From the NCBI RefSeq assembly GCF_001880325.1, contig NZ_CP016312.1:1488001-1552000 (forward strand): a stretch of DNA of 64,000 bases, in the 5' to 3' direction. The position numbers were made by a program, and so were the translations under genes. This stretch comes from Thermus brockianus. GTDB taxonomy: Bacteria > Deinococcota > Deinococci > Deinococcales > Thermaceae. A model generated the notes under the pieces. The model did not search any database, had not been told where the DNA came from, and saw nothing but the letters and a program-made list of their open reading frames with translations. This document shows positions 26,479 through 34,199 of the stretch, piece by piece; position 1 is the first letter of the stretch; each line of letters begins with the position of its first letter.

Positions 26479-26919
26479 CTACTTCTCCACAGGCAGGTTG
26501 GCTCCGGTCCAAGCCTTGTAGCCGCCCAGGATGCTCTTCACGTTGTACCCTAGGCCCCGCAGGAGGACGAGGCCCATGGCCCCCCGGTGGCCGATCCCAC
26601 AGTAGATGATGATGGGCTTATTCTTGGGTAGCTCGCCTATCCGCTTGGGCAAGTCGCGGATGGGGATGTTCACCGCCCCGGGAATGCGCCCGTCCTTGAA
26701 CTCGCTCGGCTCCCGCACGTCCAGGATGAAGACGTCTAGGGTGTCCATCATCTGCTTGGCGGCGGCGGGCTGGATGCCGTAGAAGTCCTGGGGCAACGTG
26801 GTCAGGAAGTTCCCGAGCTCCCGCACCGTGAGGGCGGAGAAAGTGGTGGTGGTCGCCTGGGCCAGAACCGGAAGAACCAGAAGGACTCCCAACCAAGCGA
26901 GCTTCTTCATGCCTTTCAT
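26479..26919 (-). CDS. Exported rhodanese-like sulfurtransferase
   Basis: 146 residues. A signal peptide (LAWLGVLLVLPVLAQA) precedes one rhodanese domain: VFILDVREPSEFKDGRIPGAVNIPI and the active-site loop YCGIGHRGA with catalytic Cys. It is exported, and is the last gene of the psr cluster, 32 bp downstream of psrC. This resembles Sud of Wolinella, a periplasmic polysulfide-sulfur carrier that feeds polysulfide reductase; that role is inferred from position and localisation. Confidence 0.82.
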   Translation of the reverse strand: MKGMKKLAWLGVLLVLPVLAQATTTTFSALTVRELGNFLTTLPQDFYGIQPAAAKQMMDTLDVFILDVREPSEFKDGRIPGAVNIPIRDLPKRIGELPKNKPIIIYCGIGHRGAMGLVLLRGLGYNVKSILGGYKAWTGANLPVEK

Positions 26920-26951
26920 CGCTTACCTCCTTTCCTAAAGGGGTTTTCCCC

Positions 26952-27713
26952 CTATAGGCCAAGACCTTGCCACTGGCCTACCAGGACCCAGAGGGCCCGG
27001 AGCCCCGAGGCCGCCAAAAACCCCGCCCAGGGAGCCAGGTTTCCCCGTGCGAAGGCCCCAAGCCCCACCAAGAGGAGGAGGCCGTAAAGGACCCCACCTT
27101 CCTCCAGGAAATGGGCCTGGGCCTCCGGGGACAGGGTGAGGGGGTAAAGGAAGGCGAGGAAGAGGGATAGACCCGCCACGAGCCGAAAAGGGTAAGGGGC
27201 CCAGGGGCTCTGGAGCAGCGTGGCCAGACCTAAGGCGAGCGTTAGGGCGGTGACGGGGAAAAGCCCAGCCAAAAGGGCGTTCCAGAGGGGGCGGTTGGCG
27301 TTGACCGCCAGGGCCATCCCCGGGTAGGCCAGGACCACCAGGCTCAAGAGGAGGAGGACCCAGGCCAAGAACCGCCTCGGTCCTTTCCCCAGGTAGAGGA
27401 GGAGGGCGCTGGCGAAGGCCAGGGCTAGGCTCCAAGCGCCCCACCCGATGGGGCTTCCTGGGTGGAAGGAAAGGAAAAGCCAGACATGGGTGAAGCGAAA
27501 ACGGGCGGGGGATTCTGCCCAGAGGACGAAGAGGTCCAAGGCGATGAGCCCCAAGGCGAAGAGGGTGTAGCGGCGGGCATCCTCGCTGGCCTTGAGGTGC
27601 AAAAGGGCGGCTAGAAAAGCCATGCCTCCTGCCAGCCCCACCAGCACGAAGTGTAGGGCGTTGGCCCAGTGCCAGAATTCTTGGGCATTGGGGAGGCCAT
27701 AAAACTCAGTCAT
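26952..27713 (-). CDS. psrC: Polysulfide reductase membrane subunit (NrfD family)
   Basis: 253 residues, identical in length to the T. thermophilus PsrC that I recall from the crystal structure. Eight hydrophobic spans; MTEFYGLPNAQEFWHWANALHFVLVGLAGGMAFLAA is the conserved start containing the quinone-site region. It anchors PsrAB outside the membrane and passes electrons from menaquinol. Its start overlaps psrB by 8 bp. Confidence 0.9.
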   Translation of the reverse strand: MTEFYGLPNAQEFWHWANALHFVLVGLAGGMAFLAALLHLKASEDARRYTLFALGLIALDLFVLWAESPARFRFTHVWLFLSFHPGSPIGWGAWSLALAFASALLLYLGKGPRRFLAWVLLLLSLVVLAYPGMALAVNANRPLWNALLAGLFPVTALTLALGLATLLQSPWAPYPFRLVAGLSLFLAFLYPLTLSPEAQAHFLEEGGVLYGLLLLVGLGAFARGNLAPWAGFLAASGLRALWVLVGQWQGLGL

Positions 27714-28296
27714 GGCGCACCTCGCTTTCCTTGGAAAGCCCCTTCTTGGAGGGGGCGTTCAGGTAGAAGAGCTTGGGCCTGGTGTGCATCTCGGGACGAA
27801 GGACATCCACCCGGTTGGCCTGTCGCAAGGCTTGGGAAACGGGGCTATTGGGGTCATCCAAATCCCCGAAGGTACGGCAGAGGGTGGGGCAGGTTTCCAC
27901 GCAGGCCGGCACCTTTCCTTGCGCTAGGCGGTGGGCGCAGAAGGTGCACTTGCTGACGTAGCCCCCTGGGTGGAGGTAGCGGGCATCGTAAGGGCAGGCG
28001 GCCACACAAGCCCCGCAGGCGATGCACTTCTTGGGGTCCACGAGCACCAAACCCTCTGGGGTCTGGTAGCTGGCTCCCGTGGGGCAAACGGGCACGCACG
28101 GGGGGTTTTCGCAGTGCAGGCACTGCTCGGGGCGAAACTCCACGGTAAGGTCGGGGAAGGTGCCCAGCTCCCGTTCCCGGATCCAAAGGTTGAAAGCGCC
28201 TGGGGGCACCTCGTTTTCCATCTTGCAGGCCACGGCGCAGGCGGCGCAGCCTACGCAGAGGGATAGGTCAATGGCCATGGCGTAGCGGGGCATCAC
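27706..28296 (-). CDS. psrB: Polysulfide reductase iron-sulfur subunit
   Basis: 196 residues. Four ferredoxin-type clusters are indicated by CVGCAACAVACKMEN, CLHCENPPCVPVCPTGA, CIACGACVAACPYDA and the CTFCAHRLAQGKVPACVETCPT block. It links the catalytic PsrA with the membrane subunit. The start overlaps the end of psrA by 4 bp. It has no signal peptide of its own, as expected if it is exported with the Tat-targeted PsrA. Confidence 0.92.
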   Translation of the reverse strand: MMPRYAMAIDLSLCVGCAACAVACKMENEVPPGAFNLWIRERELGTFPDLTVEFRPEQCLHCENPPCVPVCPTGASYQTPEGLVLVDPKKCIACGACVAACPYDARYLHPGGYVSKCTFCAHRLAQGKVPACVETCPTLCRTFGDLDDPNSPVSQALRQANRVDVLRPEMHTRPKLFYLNAPSKKGLSKESEVRHD

Positions 28297-30590
28297 AACC
28301 TCCTTTCATCCAAGGGGCGCTTGGCCAGGCGAGAGAGGGCGGGAAGCTGGGGGGGATTGGCCTTCTCTAGGCGCACGAAGTTCACCCGGAGGCCCGCCCC
28401 GCCCGAGATGGGGTCTAGCGTGTAGCGGGTCTGGAGGTAGTTGTCCGAGGCGCCGCGGCCGTGGGCCACCTTCATCAAGGGGGCCTTGTGGCCAAAGCCG
28501 TGGACCAGGTAGACGCAGTCCCTGCGGATCCTTTCCGTGGGTTTGACCCGCACCGGCCCCTCCCGTACGCCGTCCTGGTTTTCCAGGTATACGTAATCCC
28601 CTTCCTTCAAACCCTGCTTCCGGGCTTCTTCCTTGTGGATCCAAACCTCGTTCTCGGGGTCCATTTCCATGAGAACCCAGTTGTTTTGGGTGCGAGCGAA
28701 GGTGTGGACGGGGCTACGGCCGTAGAGGAGGCGGTAGAAGCCTTCTGGGGGGTCCTCAGGGGGGGTGAAGACGGGCAGGGGCGAGTGGCCGGCCTCCTTG
28801 AACCGTTGGCAGTAAAGTTCAATCTTGCCCGAGGTGGTGCCGAAGGGGAGACGGCCTTCCTTCTCCCAGTCCTCCAGCCAGGGCTTGCCCTTCTGGATCA
28901 AGGTGCCCATGGACTTTAAGGTCTCCAGGTCCAGCCCGATGCTCTGAAGCCGGGTGTTCAGGTATTCTTCAATGTCCTTCCAGGGGAAGTAGGCTTCCAG
29001 GCCCAGGCGCAGACCCAGCTCCCTGGCGATCCACCAGCCCGGCTTGGTGTCAAAGAGGGGTTCATGGGCGGGTACCCTCAGTTCCAGGAAGGGGGTTTTG
29101 TGGGCCACAGCCACCAGGTCGTCGTAGCGCTCCAGGTAGGTGGCCTCCGGCAGGATGACGTCCGCCCACATCACGTGCTCTTGCGGCAAGACGTCTATGG
29201 CCACGTAGAGGTCTAGCTTCTTGAGCGCCTCCTTGGTGCGAGGCACGTTGGGGATGGAGTGGAAGAGGTTGATGCCGTAGGCGATGAGCCCCTTGATGGG
29301 ATAGGGCTCTCCGGTGAGCATGGGCTCTATAAGTTCCTGGATGGCGGTGCTATTGGCGAAAAACTTCCCTTTGTCCGCCCGGGGCTTGAAACCTTCGGGT
29401 TCGTGGTCCCCGCCGGAAGGCCCCGAGCAACCCCCCGCCGCTGGTTCCAGGGGCAAGGGAGGGGTGGGATACTTCTCTAGGTAAGGACTTTGGGCAATGT
29501 AAAAGCCACCGGGGCGCCCGTAGTTGCCCAGAAGGACGTTGAGGTAAAGGAGGGCCATGACCCGGTAGGTGTCGTTTCCGTACCAGACGTTGTGCCGGGT
29601 AGGGGGCAGCACCGCCTGGGGCCTGTGGGCGGCCATTTCCCGCGCCACCTGGCGGATGGTTTCGGCGGGGATTTCTGTGTATTTTTCCGCCCACTCGGGG
29701 GTAAGGTCCTTCACGTGGGCTTTGAGCTCGTCAAAGCCCAGGGTGTACTTCTCTACATACTCCCGGTCGTAGAGCCCTTCGTAGATGAGCACGTGGATCC
29801 AGGCAAGGAGCAAGGCGGTGTCGGTGCCGGGTTTGATGGGGAGCCAGCGGTGGGCTTTAGCGGCGGTGGTGGAGAACCGGGGGTCCACCACCACCAGCTT
29901 GGCGCCCCGCTTGAGGGCTTGGGCGAAGTCCTGGAGCTGCGTGTTATGGGTGTCCTCACCGATGTGGTGCCCCACGAGAACGATGTAGCGGGTGTTTTCC
30001 CAGTCCACGGGTTCGTGGCCGCCGATGGGCCGGCCAAAAACCCACTGGGAGGCCACCTCCCGGGGAGCGGTGCAAAGGGAAACGGAGGGTTTGGCGGCGT
30101 TGGGGCTGCCCCAGGCGGCGGGCAGGTAGTCCACAAACCAGGTGTCCCCGGTTCCGTGGCCGAAGAAAGCGATGGCTTCGGGGCCATACGCCTCCTTGAT
30201 GGCCAGCATTTTCTGGGCCACGTAGTCCAAAGCCTCCTCCCACGTGGCTACCCGGTACCTGCCCTCGCCGCGGCTGGAGCCTTCCACCCGGATGAGGGGG
30301 CGCTTCAGCCGGTCGGGGTCGTAGGTGGTTTGGGGCATGCCTTGGCCTCGAGGGCATAGCCGGCCCCGGCTTTTGGGGTTCGCCTCGTATCCCTCCACCT
30401 TGTACACGCGGTTTCCCACCGCGTGGGCCACGATGCCGCATCGCCAGAAGCACCCCTCGCAGATTTGGTAGACGCTTCGGACCTCCTTGGCGTACCAGGG
30501 GGCTTTGGTGGCCTTAGCGGGTCCGCTTCCCCTCAGGGCTAAAGCCCCTGCCCCCAAGGCGCTAAGCTTCAGGAACTCCCGTCTTTGCAT
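28293..30590 (-). CDS. psrA: Polysulfide/thiosulfate reductase catalytic subunit (molybdopterin)
   Basis: 765 residues, the length I recall for T. thermophilus PsrA. A twin-arginine signal (MQRREFLKLSALGAGALAL) is followed by a 4Fe-4S site (C44, C47, C51, C79) and the molybdenum ligand C173 in SLCTAPREV. It belongs to the DMSO reductase family and reduces polysulfide, possibly thiosulfate or tetrathionate, outside the membrane. The TorD-type chaperone gene lies upstream and overlaps it by 29 bp. Substrate is taken from the family and the 765/196/253 length match. Confidence 0.9.
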   Translation of the reverse strand: MQRREFLKLSALGAGALALRGSGPAKATKAPWYAKEVRSVYQICEGCFWRCGIVAHAVGNRVYKVEGYEANPKSRGRLCPRGQGMPQTTYDPDRLKRPLIRVEGSSRGEGRYRVATWEEALDYVAQKMLAIKEAYGPEAIAFFGHGTGDTWFVDYLPAAWGSPNAAKPSVSLCTAPREVASQWVFGRPIGGHEPVDWENTRYIVLVGHHIGEDTHNTQLQDFAQALKRGAKLVVVDPRFSTTAAKAHRWLPIKPGTDTALLLAWIHVLIYEGLYDREYVEKYTLGFDELKAHVKDLTPEWAEKYTEIPAETIRQVAREMAAHRPQAVLPPTRHNVWYGNDTYRVMALLYLNVLLGNYGRPGGFYIAQSPYLEKYPTPPLPLEPAAGGCSGPSGGDHEPEGFKPRADKGKFFANSTAIQELIEPMLTGEPYPIKGLIAYGINLFHSIPNVPRTKEALKKLDLYVAIDVLPQEHVMWADVILPEATYLERYDDLVAVAHKTPFLELRVPAHEPLFDTKPGWWIARELGLRLGLEAYFPWKDIEEYLNTRLQSIGLDLETLKSMGTLIQKGKPWLEDWEKEGRLPFGTTSGKIELYCQRFKEAGHSPLPVFTPPEDPPEGFYRLLYGRSPVHTFARTQNNWVLMEMDPENEVWIHKEEARKQGLKEGDYVYLENQDGVREGPVRVKPTERIRRDCVYLVHGFGHKAPLMKVAHGRGASDNYLQTRYTLDPISGGAGLRVNFVRLEKANPPQLPALSRLAKRPLDERRL

Positions 30591-31089
30591 CCAATACCTC
30601 CTCTAGCCAGGCCACGAGCTGGGCGTAGAAGCCGGTGGGGTCTTTGGCCTTTACCACAGGGGCGAAGCGCTTGAGCCAAGGACGGAGGAACTCCTGGGCC
30701 AAGCGCCGGGCCAGGTCGGGCCGCCTAGGGTGGAGCAGGGCGATGGCCTCGCCTAGGGCTGCCAGGTGGTCGGGGAGGTCGCGCCAGGTTTCCTGGACCT
30801 CCAACCCCCCTTCTCGGTAGATCTCTAAAAGGCGTTGGTAGGAGGGCCCGAAGAGCTCCCCGTCCAGGGCGTAGCTGGCGTAAGGCGGTGCGGGCAGGCC
30901 CTCGGGGTGGGTAACGAAGAGAAGGGTATAGGCCACCTGCAGCTCGCTAAGGGGCACCTGGGGCAAGGTCACGGGATGCCCAGCGAGCTCTTCCAAGGCG
31001 TCTTGTAGGGTGGCACCGTGAAGTTCCCGATAAAGGGCTTCTCCCGGGGGGGAGAAGAGGCTTGCCGTGACCCAGCCCAGGAGTTCCAT
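30562..31089 (-). CDS. TorD/DmsD-type molybdoenzyme chaperone
   Basis: 175 residues, all helical. LQVAYTLLFVTHPEGLPAPPYASYALDGELFG and the later DHLAALGEAIALLH are the TorD-family blocks (YxxLF, PPYxS). It should bind the PsrA Tat signal and hold export until the molybdenum cofactor is inserted. First structural gene of the psr operon: preceded by GGAGGTGAGGC and a palindrome, and overlapping psrA. Confidence 0.85.
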   Translation of the reverse strand: MELLGWVTASLFSPPGEALYRELHGATLQDALEELAGHPVTLPQVPLSELQVAYTLLFVTHPEGLPAPPYASYALDGELFGPSYQRLLEIYREGGLEVQETWRDLPDHLAALGEAIALLHPRRPDLARRLAQEFLRPWLKRFAPVVKAKDPTGFYAQLVAWLEEVLDAKTGVPEA

Positions 31090-31145
31090 GCCTCACCTCC
31101 TGGCCTGAGGTTAGGGCTTGCACTCCTTTTCACAAGACGGAGCGC

Positions 31146-31190
31146 TTCCGACGCCTCCGTCGGAAACTCTCCTAAGGCATATGTCCCGGG
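31146..31190 (-). promoter_or_regulatory. Palindrome and shared 10-mer upstream of the psr operon
   Basis: TTCCGACG-CCTC-CGTCGGAA (31146-31165) is a perfect dyad in the 102-bp gap between the response regulator gene and the TorD gene. No T-run follows on either strand, which argues against a terminator. CCCGGGACAT (rc of 31181-31190) lies 15 bp away and recurs upstream of the pentahaem cytochrome. Both are candidate sites for the adjacent response regulator. Confidence 0.45.
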
Positions 31191-31191
31191 G

Positions 31192-31788
31192 CTAGATAAG
31201 CCCCTGCTTCCGGGCCCAGCGCACCAGGTCTGGGGTGTCCATCAGGCCCAGCTTGTTCAGGGCCCGCTGCTTGTAGGTGGAGGCCGTTTTCACCGAAACG
31301 CCCAGGCGTTCGGCGGCCTGGGAAAGGGTGTGCCCCTGGGCCAAGAGGGTCACCACCGCCCGTTCCCGCTCCGAGAGGACCTCGAGGCCAGGCTCAAGCT
31401 GGCCCTCCAAGAGCGCTTCGGTGAGTTTGGGGTGGAGGTAGCGGAGGCCCTTTTCCAGGCGCTCCAACGCTTCCAAAAGCTCCTGGTCCAAGGCCGCTTT
31501 GGGCAGGTAGCCCTTGGCCCCTAAAGCGAAGGCCCGGGCCACATAGGCGGGCTCGTCGTGCATGGAGACCACCAGAACCTTGGCCCTTTGGGCCAGCCGC
31601 GGAAGGGCCTCCAGCCCTCCCAGGCCCGGGAGGTTTAGATCCAGCAGGACCACGTCCCCGTCCCAGGAGGCCTTCAAAGCCTCCTCGGCGCTGGCGAACT
31701 CCGCCGTCACCTCGTGCCCTTCTTCCTCCAGCAGGAGGCGAAGCCCCTTGCGCACCAGGTGATGGTCCTCCACCAAGACCACCCTCAT
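31192..31788 (-). CDS. NarL/LuxR-family response regulator
   Basis: 198 residues: receiver domain with acidic pocket E7-D8 and phospho-acceptor D50 in DVVLLDLNLPG, and a C-terminal LuxR-type helix-turn-helix (LSERERAVVTLLAQGHTLSQAAERLGVSVKTASTYKQRAL). Its start overlaps the end of the sensor kinase gene by 4 bp, and the psr genes lie downstream in the same direction. It most likely activates psr in response to the kinase signal. Confidence 0.92.
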   Translation of the reverse strand: MRVVLVEDHHLVRKGLRLLLEEEGHEVTAEFASAEEALKASWDGDVVLLDLNLPGLGGLEALPRLAQRAKVLVVSMHDEPAYVARAFALGAKGYLPKAALDQELLEALERLEKGLRYLHPKLTEALLEGQLEPGLEVLSERERAVVTLLAQGHTLSQAAERLGVSVKTASTYKQRALNKLGLMDTPDLVRWARKQGLI

Positions 31789-32750
31789 AGGGGCACCCCA
31801 AACTCCACCCGCGTTCCCTTCCCGGGGGCGGACCGGACGAGGAGGGTACCGCCGAGGGCCTGCACCCGCTCCTGCATTCCCAATAGACCCACGGAAGGGG
31901 GGGTGCGGTTCGGGTCAAAACCCTGGCCGTCGTCCTCCACCACGCCGAATAAGCGGTCCCCGTCCTGCCAGAGCGCCACCTGGACCCGCGTAGCCCGAGC
32001 ATGGCGCACCACGTTGGTTAGGGCCTCTTGAACCACGCGGAAAAGGGCCATCTCCTTTTCCTTGGAGAGGGGAGGTATGTCCAAGTGGGCTTCCACCTCG
32101 AGGCCCCCTTTCCTGTAATCCGCCAGATAGCGCTGCAGGGTTTCCTTGAGCCCGAGGTCATCCAGAAGGGGCAGGCGGAGTTCTCGCGATAACCGCCGAA
32201 CCTCCTCCAGGGCCTCCGCCAGCCGAGCCCGGGCCATGGGGAGCTTTTCCGGCCGCTTTTCCGCCACCTTAAGGGTGAGAAGAGCGGCGGTGAGAAGGCT
32301 TCCCACCCCATCGTGAAGCTCCCGGCCTACCCTCCGCCGCTCCTCCTCTTGGGCGGCCAGAAGCCGCCCCGCCACCTCCAACGAAGGGCGGCGTAGGGCG
32401 AGGAGAAGGAGCGCAGGCAGGGCCTCCGGGACCTGTTGGCCGGGTTCTAGGCTTAAGGCGAGGACCGCCAGGACCTTCTTCCCCTGGTGCACGGGTAGGG
32501 CCACGAAGGAATCCTCTTCCACCTTTTCCCCTCGCCTTAAGGCCTCCTCCGCCAGTGGGCGGGAACGGACGACCAAGGGGCAGGTGGTGCGGCAGGCTTG
32601 CATTTGCAAAAGGGAAAGCCCTTCCCCTACCCAATAGGCTTCGCCGCAGCGGATAACCCCAGCCTCCTCCAAGGCGGCCAGGGCGCGGCGGAAGACATCC
32701 TGCCGGCCTTTGGCTCCCGCGAGCGCTTCGGCCAGGCGGGCACAATCCAT
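31785..32750 (-). CDS. Sensor histidine kinase with cysteine-bearing GAF-like domain
   Basis: 321 residues, no membrane span, so cytoplasmic. The N-terminal ~115 residues look like a GAF domain and hold four cysteines (C3, C35, C53, C57; C53-RTT-C57). The transmitter is HisKA_3 type with H146 in ERRRVGRELHDGVGSLL, followed by VVQEALTNVVRHA and VVEDDGQGFDP ATP-binding motifs. It partners with the overlapping NarL-type regulator. Soluble sensing by cysteines suggests redox, oxygen (Fe-S) or sulfur species as the input; inferred. Confidence 0.9.
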   Translation of the reverse strand: MDCARLAEALAGAKGRQDVFRRALAALEEAGVIRCGEAYWVGEGLSLLQMQACRTTCPLVVRSRPLAEEALRRGEKVEEDSFVALPVHQGKKVLAVLALSLEPGQQVPEALPALLLLALRRPSLEVAGRLLAAQEEERRRVGRELHDGVGSLLTAALLTLKVAEKRPEKLPMARARLAEALEEVRRLSRELRLPLLDDLGLKETLQRYLADYRKGGLEVEAHLDIPPLSKEKEMALFRVVQEALTNVVRHARATRVQVALWQDGDRLFGVVEDDGQGFDPNRTPPSVGLLGMQERVQALGGTLLVRSAPGKGTRVEFGVPL

Positions 32751-32790
32751 ACCTCCTTAGCCTACGGCCGGTGTGAGGAGAAAAGTGTCC

Positions 32791-33675
32791 CTAAAGGCCA
32801 AAGTATGCCCGGGCTGCCTGGACGTCCGCCTGGATTTGCGCCCTTAGGGCCTCGAGGCTAGGAAAGCGCCTTTCCTCCCTCAGGCGCTTCAGAAAGCGCA
32901 CCCGGGCCTCCTCCCCATAAAGCTCCCCGGCGTAGCCCAGGAGGTGGACCTCAAGCCGCCTTTCCTCCCCGCCCAGGGTGGGCCTTGTGCCCACGTTGGC
33001 CACCCCCTTGTAGCGGCCAAAGGACCCTTCCACCTCCACGGCGTAGACCCCCGGGGGGAGGACCTTCTTGGGGTGCACCGCCAGGTTGGCCGTGGGGAAG
33101 CCGAGCCTTCGCCCAAGCTTCTCCCCTTCCACCACCACCCCACAGGCCCCGTAGGGGCGGCCCAGGAGGTGGCGGGCTTCCTCCACCCTTCCCTCCAGGA
33201 GGAGGGCACGGATGCGGCTACTCTTCACCGCCTCGCCCCCTAGGGTGAGGAGGGGGACGATGCGGGTGGGGGCTACCTGAGCGAGCTCCTCCACCCCCCC
33301 TGCCCGGCCCCGGCCAAAGCGGAAATCCTCCCCCACGTAGATGCGGCTCGCCCCCAGGGCCTTTAGGTCCTCCAGAAAGGCCTCCGCCGGCCTTTGGGCG
33401 AACGCCTCGTTGAAGGGCACCGCCAGCACGAGCTCCACCCCCACCTCCCTTAGGGCCTCCACCTTCTCCGTGAGGTCCATGAGGAAGCCCTCCCCCCGGG
33501 TGAAGACCTTGGTGGGGGGGTCAAAGGTGTAGACGAGGAGGGGCTCCTTTAGCGCCTTGGCCTCTGCCAGGGCCTGGCGCAGGAGGTACTGGTGGCCCAG
33601 GTGCACCCCATCAAAGGAGCCCACGGCCACCACCTTGGGGCCTTTGGGGACGTCAGCTACCTCGGAGAAAAGCAT
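32791..33675 (-). CDS. ribF: Bifunctional riboflavin kinase/FAD synthetase
   Basis: 294 residues from the ATG at 33675; a TTG seven codons upstream is less likely. VVAVGSFDGVHLGHQYLL is the adenylyltransferase HxGH-like motif; SSRIRALLLEG and the C-terminal kinase domain GRRLGFPTANL, GVYAV, GVANVGTRPT follow. It makes FMN and FAD. The start lies within the 3' end of the upstream Nudix gene (23-bp overlap), so they are co-transcribed. Confidence 0.93.
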   Translation of the reverse strand: MLFSEVADVPKGPKVVAVGSFDGVHLGHQYLLRQALAEAKALKEPLLVYTFDPPTKVFTRGEGFLMDLTEKVEALREVGVELVLAVPFNEAFAQRPAEAFLEDLKALGASRIYVGEDFRFGRGRAGGVEELAQVAPTRIVPLLTLGGEAVKSSRIRALLLEGRVEEARHLLGRPYGACGVVVEGEKLGRRLGFPTANLAVHPKKVLPPGVYAVEVEGSFGRYKGVANVGTRPTLGGEERRLEVHLLGYAGELYGEEARVRFLKRLREERRFPSLEALRAQIQADVQAARAYFGL

Positions 33676-34141
33676 GGTAGTAAAGGACCCCCACAAGCCC
33701 GGTGGCGGAGAACTCCACCTGGCCCTTTTGGTGTAGCTCCAAGGCCTTTTCCGGCTCCAGCCAGACCACCTCTATGGCCTCGTCCTCGTCGGGGGTGGCC
33801 TTCGCCTCCTTGAGGTTTTGCGCTAGGAAGACGAAGGTTTTTTCGTCGGTGAAGCCGGGGGAGACGTAGAAACTGAAAAGAGGGGTGAGGTCCCCCATGA
33901 GCCCCGTCTCCTCGGCAAGCTCCCTATGGGCTGCCTGTAAGGGGTCTTCCCCGGGCTCTATGAGCCCCGCCGGGATTTCCAAAGGGGCAAGGCCCACGGC
34001 GGGGCGCATCTGGCGGACGAAGAGCATCTTGCCCTCCCGGAGGGCGATGATGGCCACCGCCGGCTTGTGCTCCACGATCTCGTAGCGCCCTTCCAGGGCC
34101 AGGTTCAGGATGCGCCCCCGGTAAAGGTAGGTGCGGCTCAC
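33653..34141 (-). CDS. Nudix hydrolase, ADP-ribose pyrophosphatase type
   Basis: 162 residues. A complete Nudix box is present: GLIEPGEDPLQAAHRELAEETGL (G-x5-E-x7-REUxEExGU). YEIVEHKPAVAIIAL upstream and SPGFTDEKTFVFLA downstream are typical of ADP-ribose pyrophosphatases, which clear free ADP-ribose. It heads a two-gene unit with ribF. It resembles the T. thermophilus enzyme Ndx4 as I recall it. Confidence 0.88.
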   Translation of the reverse strand: MSRTYLYRGRILNLALEGRYEIVEHKPAVAIIALREGKMLFVRQMRPAVGLAPLEIPAGLIEPGEDPLQAAHRELAEETGLMGDLTPLFSFYVSPGFTDEKTFVFLAQNLKEAKATPDEDEAIEVVWLEPEKALELHQKGQVEFSATGLVGVLYYHAFLRGS

Positions 34142-34157
34142 GTCTCCATGGTACGGG

Positions 34158-34183
34158 AAAACCCCGGGGCCTAGGCCCCGGGG
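34158..34183 (-). terminator. Terminator of the pentahaem cytochrome gene
   Basis: CCCCGGGGCC-TA-GGCCCCGGGG is a perfect 10-bp-arm palindrome (34162-34183), followed on the minus strand by TTTT then CCCG. It stands 16 bp after the stop of the cytochrome gene and 16 bp before the Nudix start, isolating the two transcripts. Confidence 0.78.
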
Positions 34184-34199
34184 GCAGGGAAGCCTTCCC

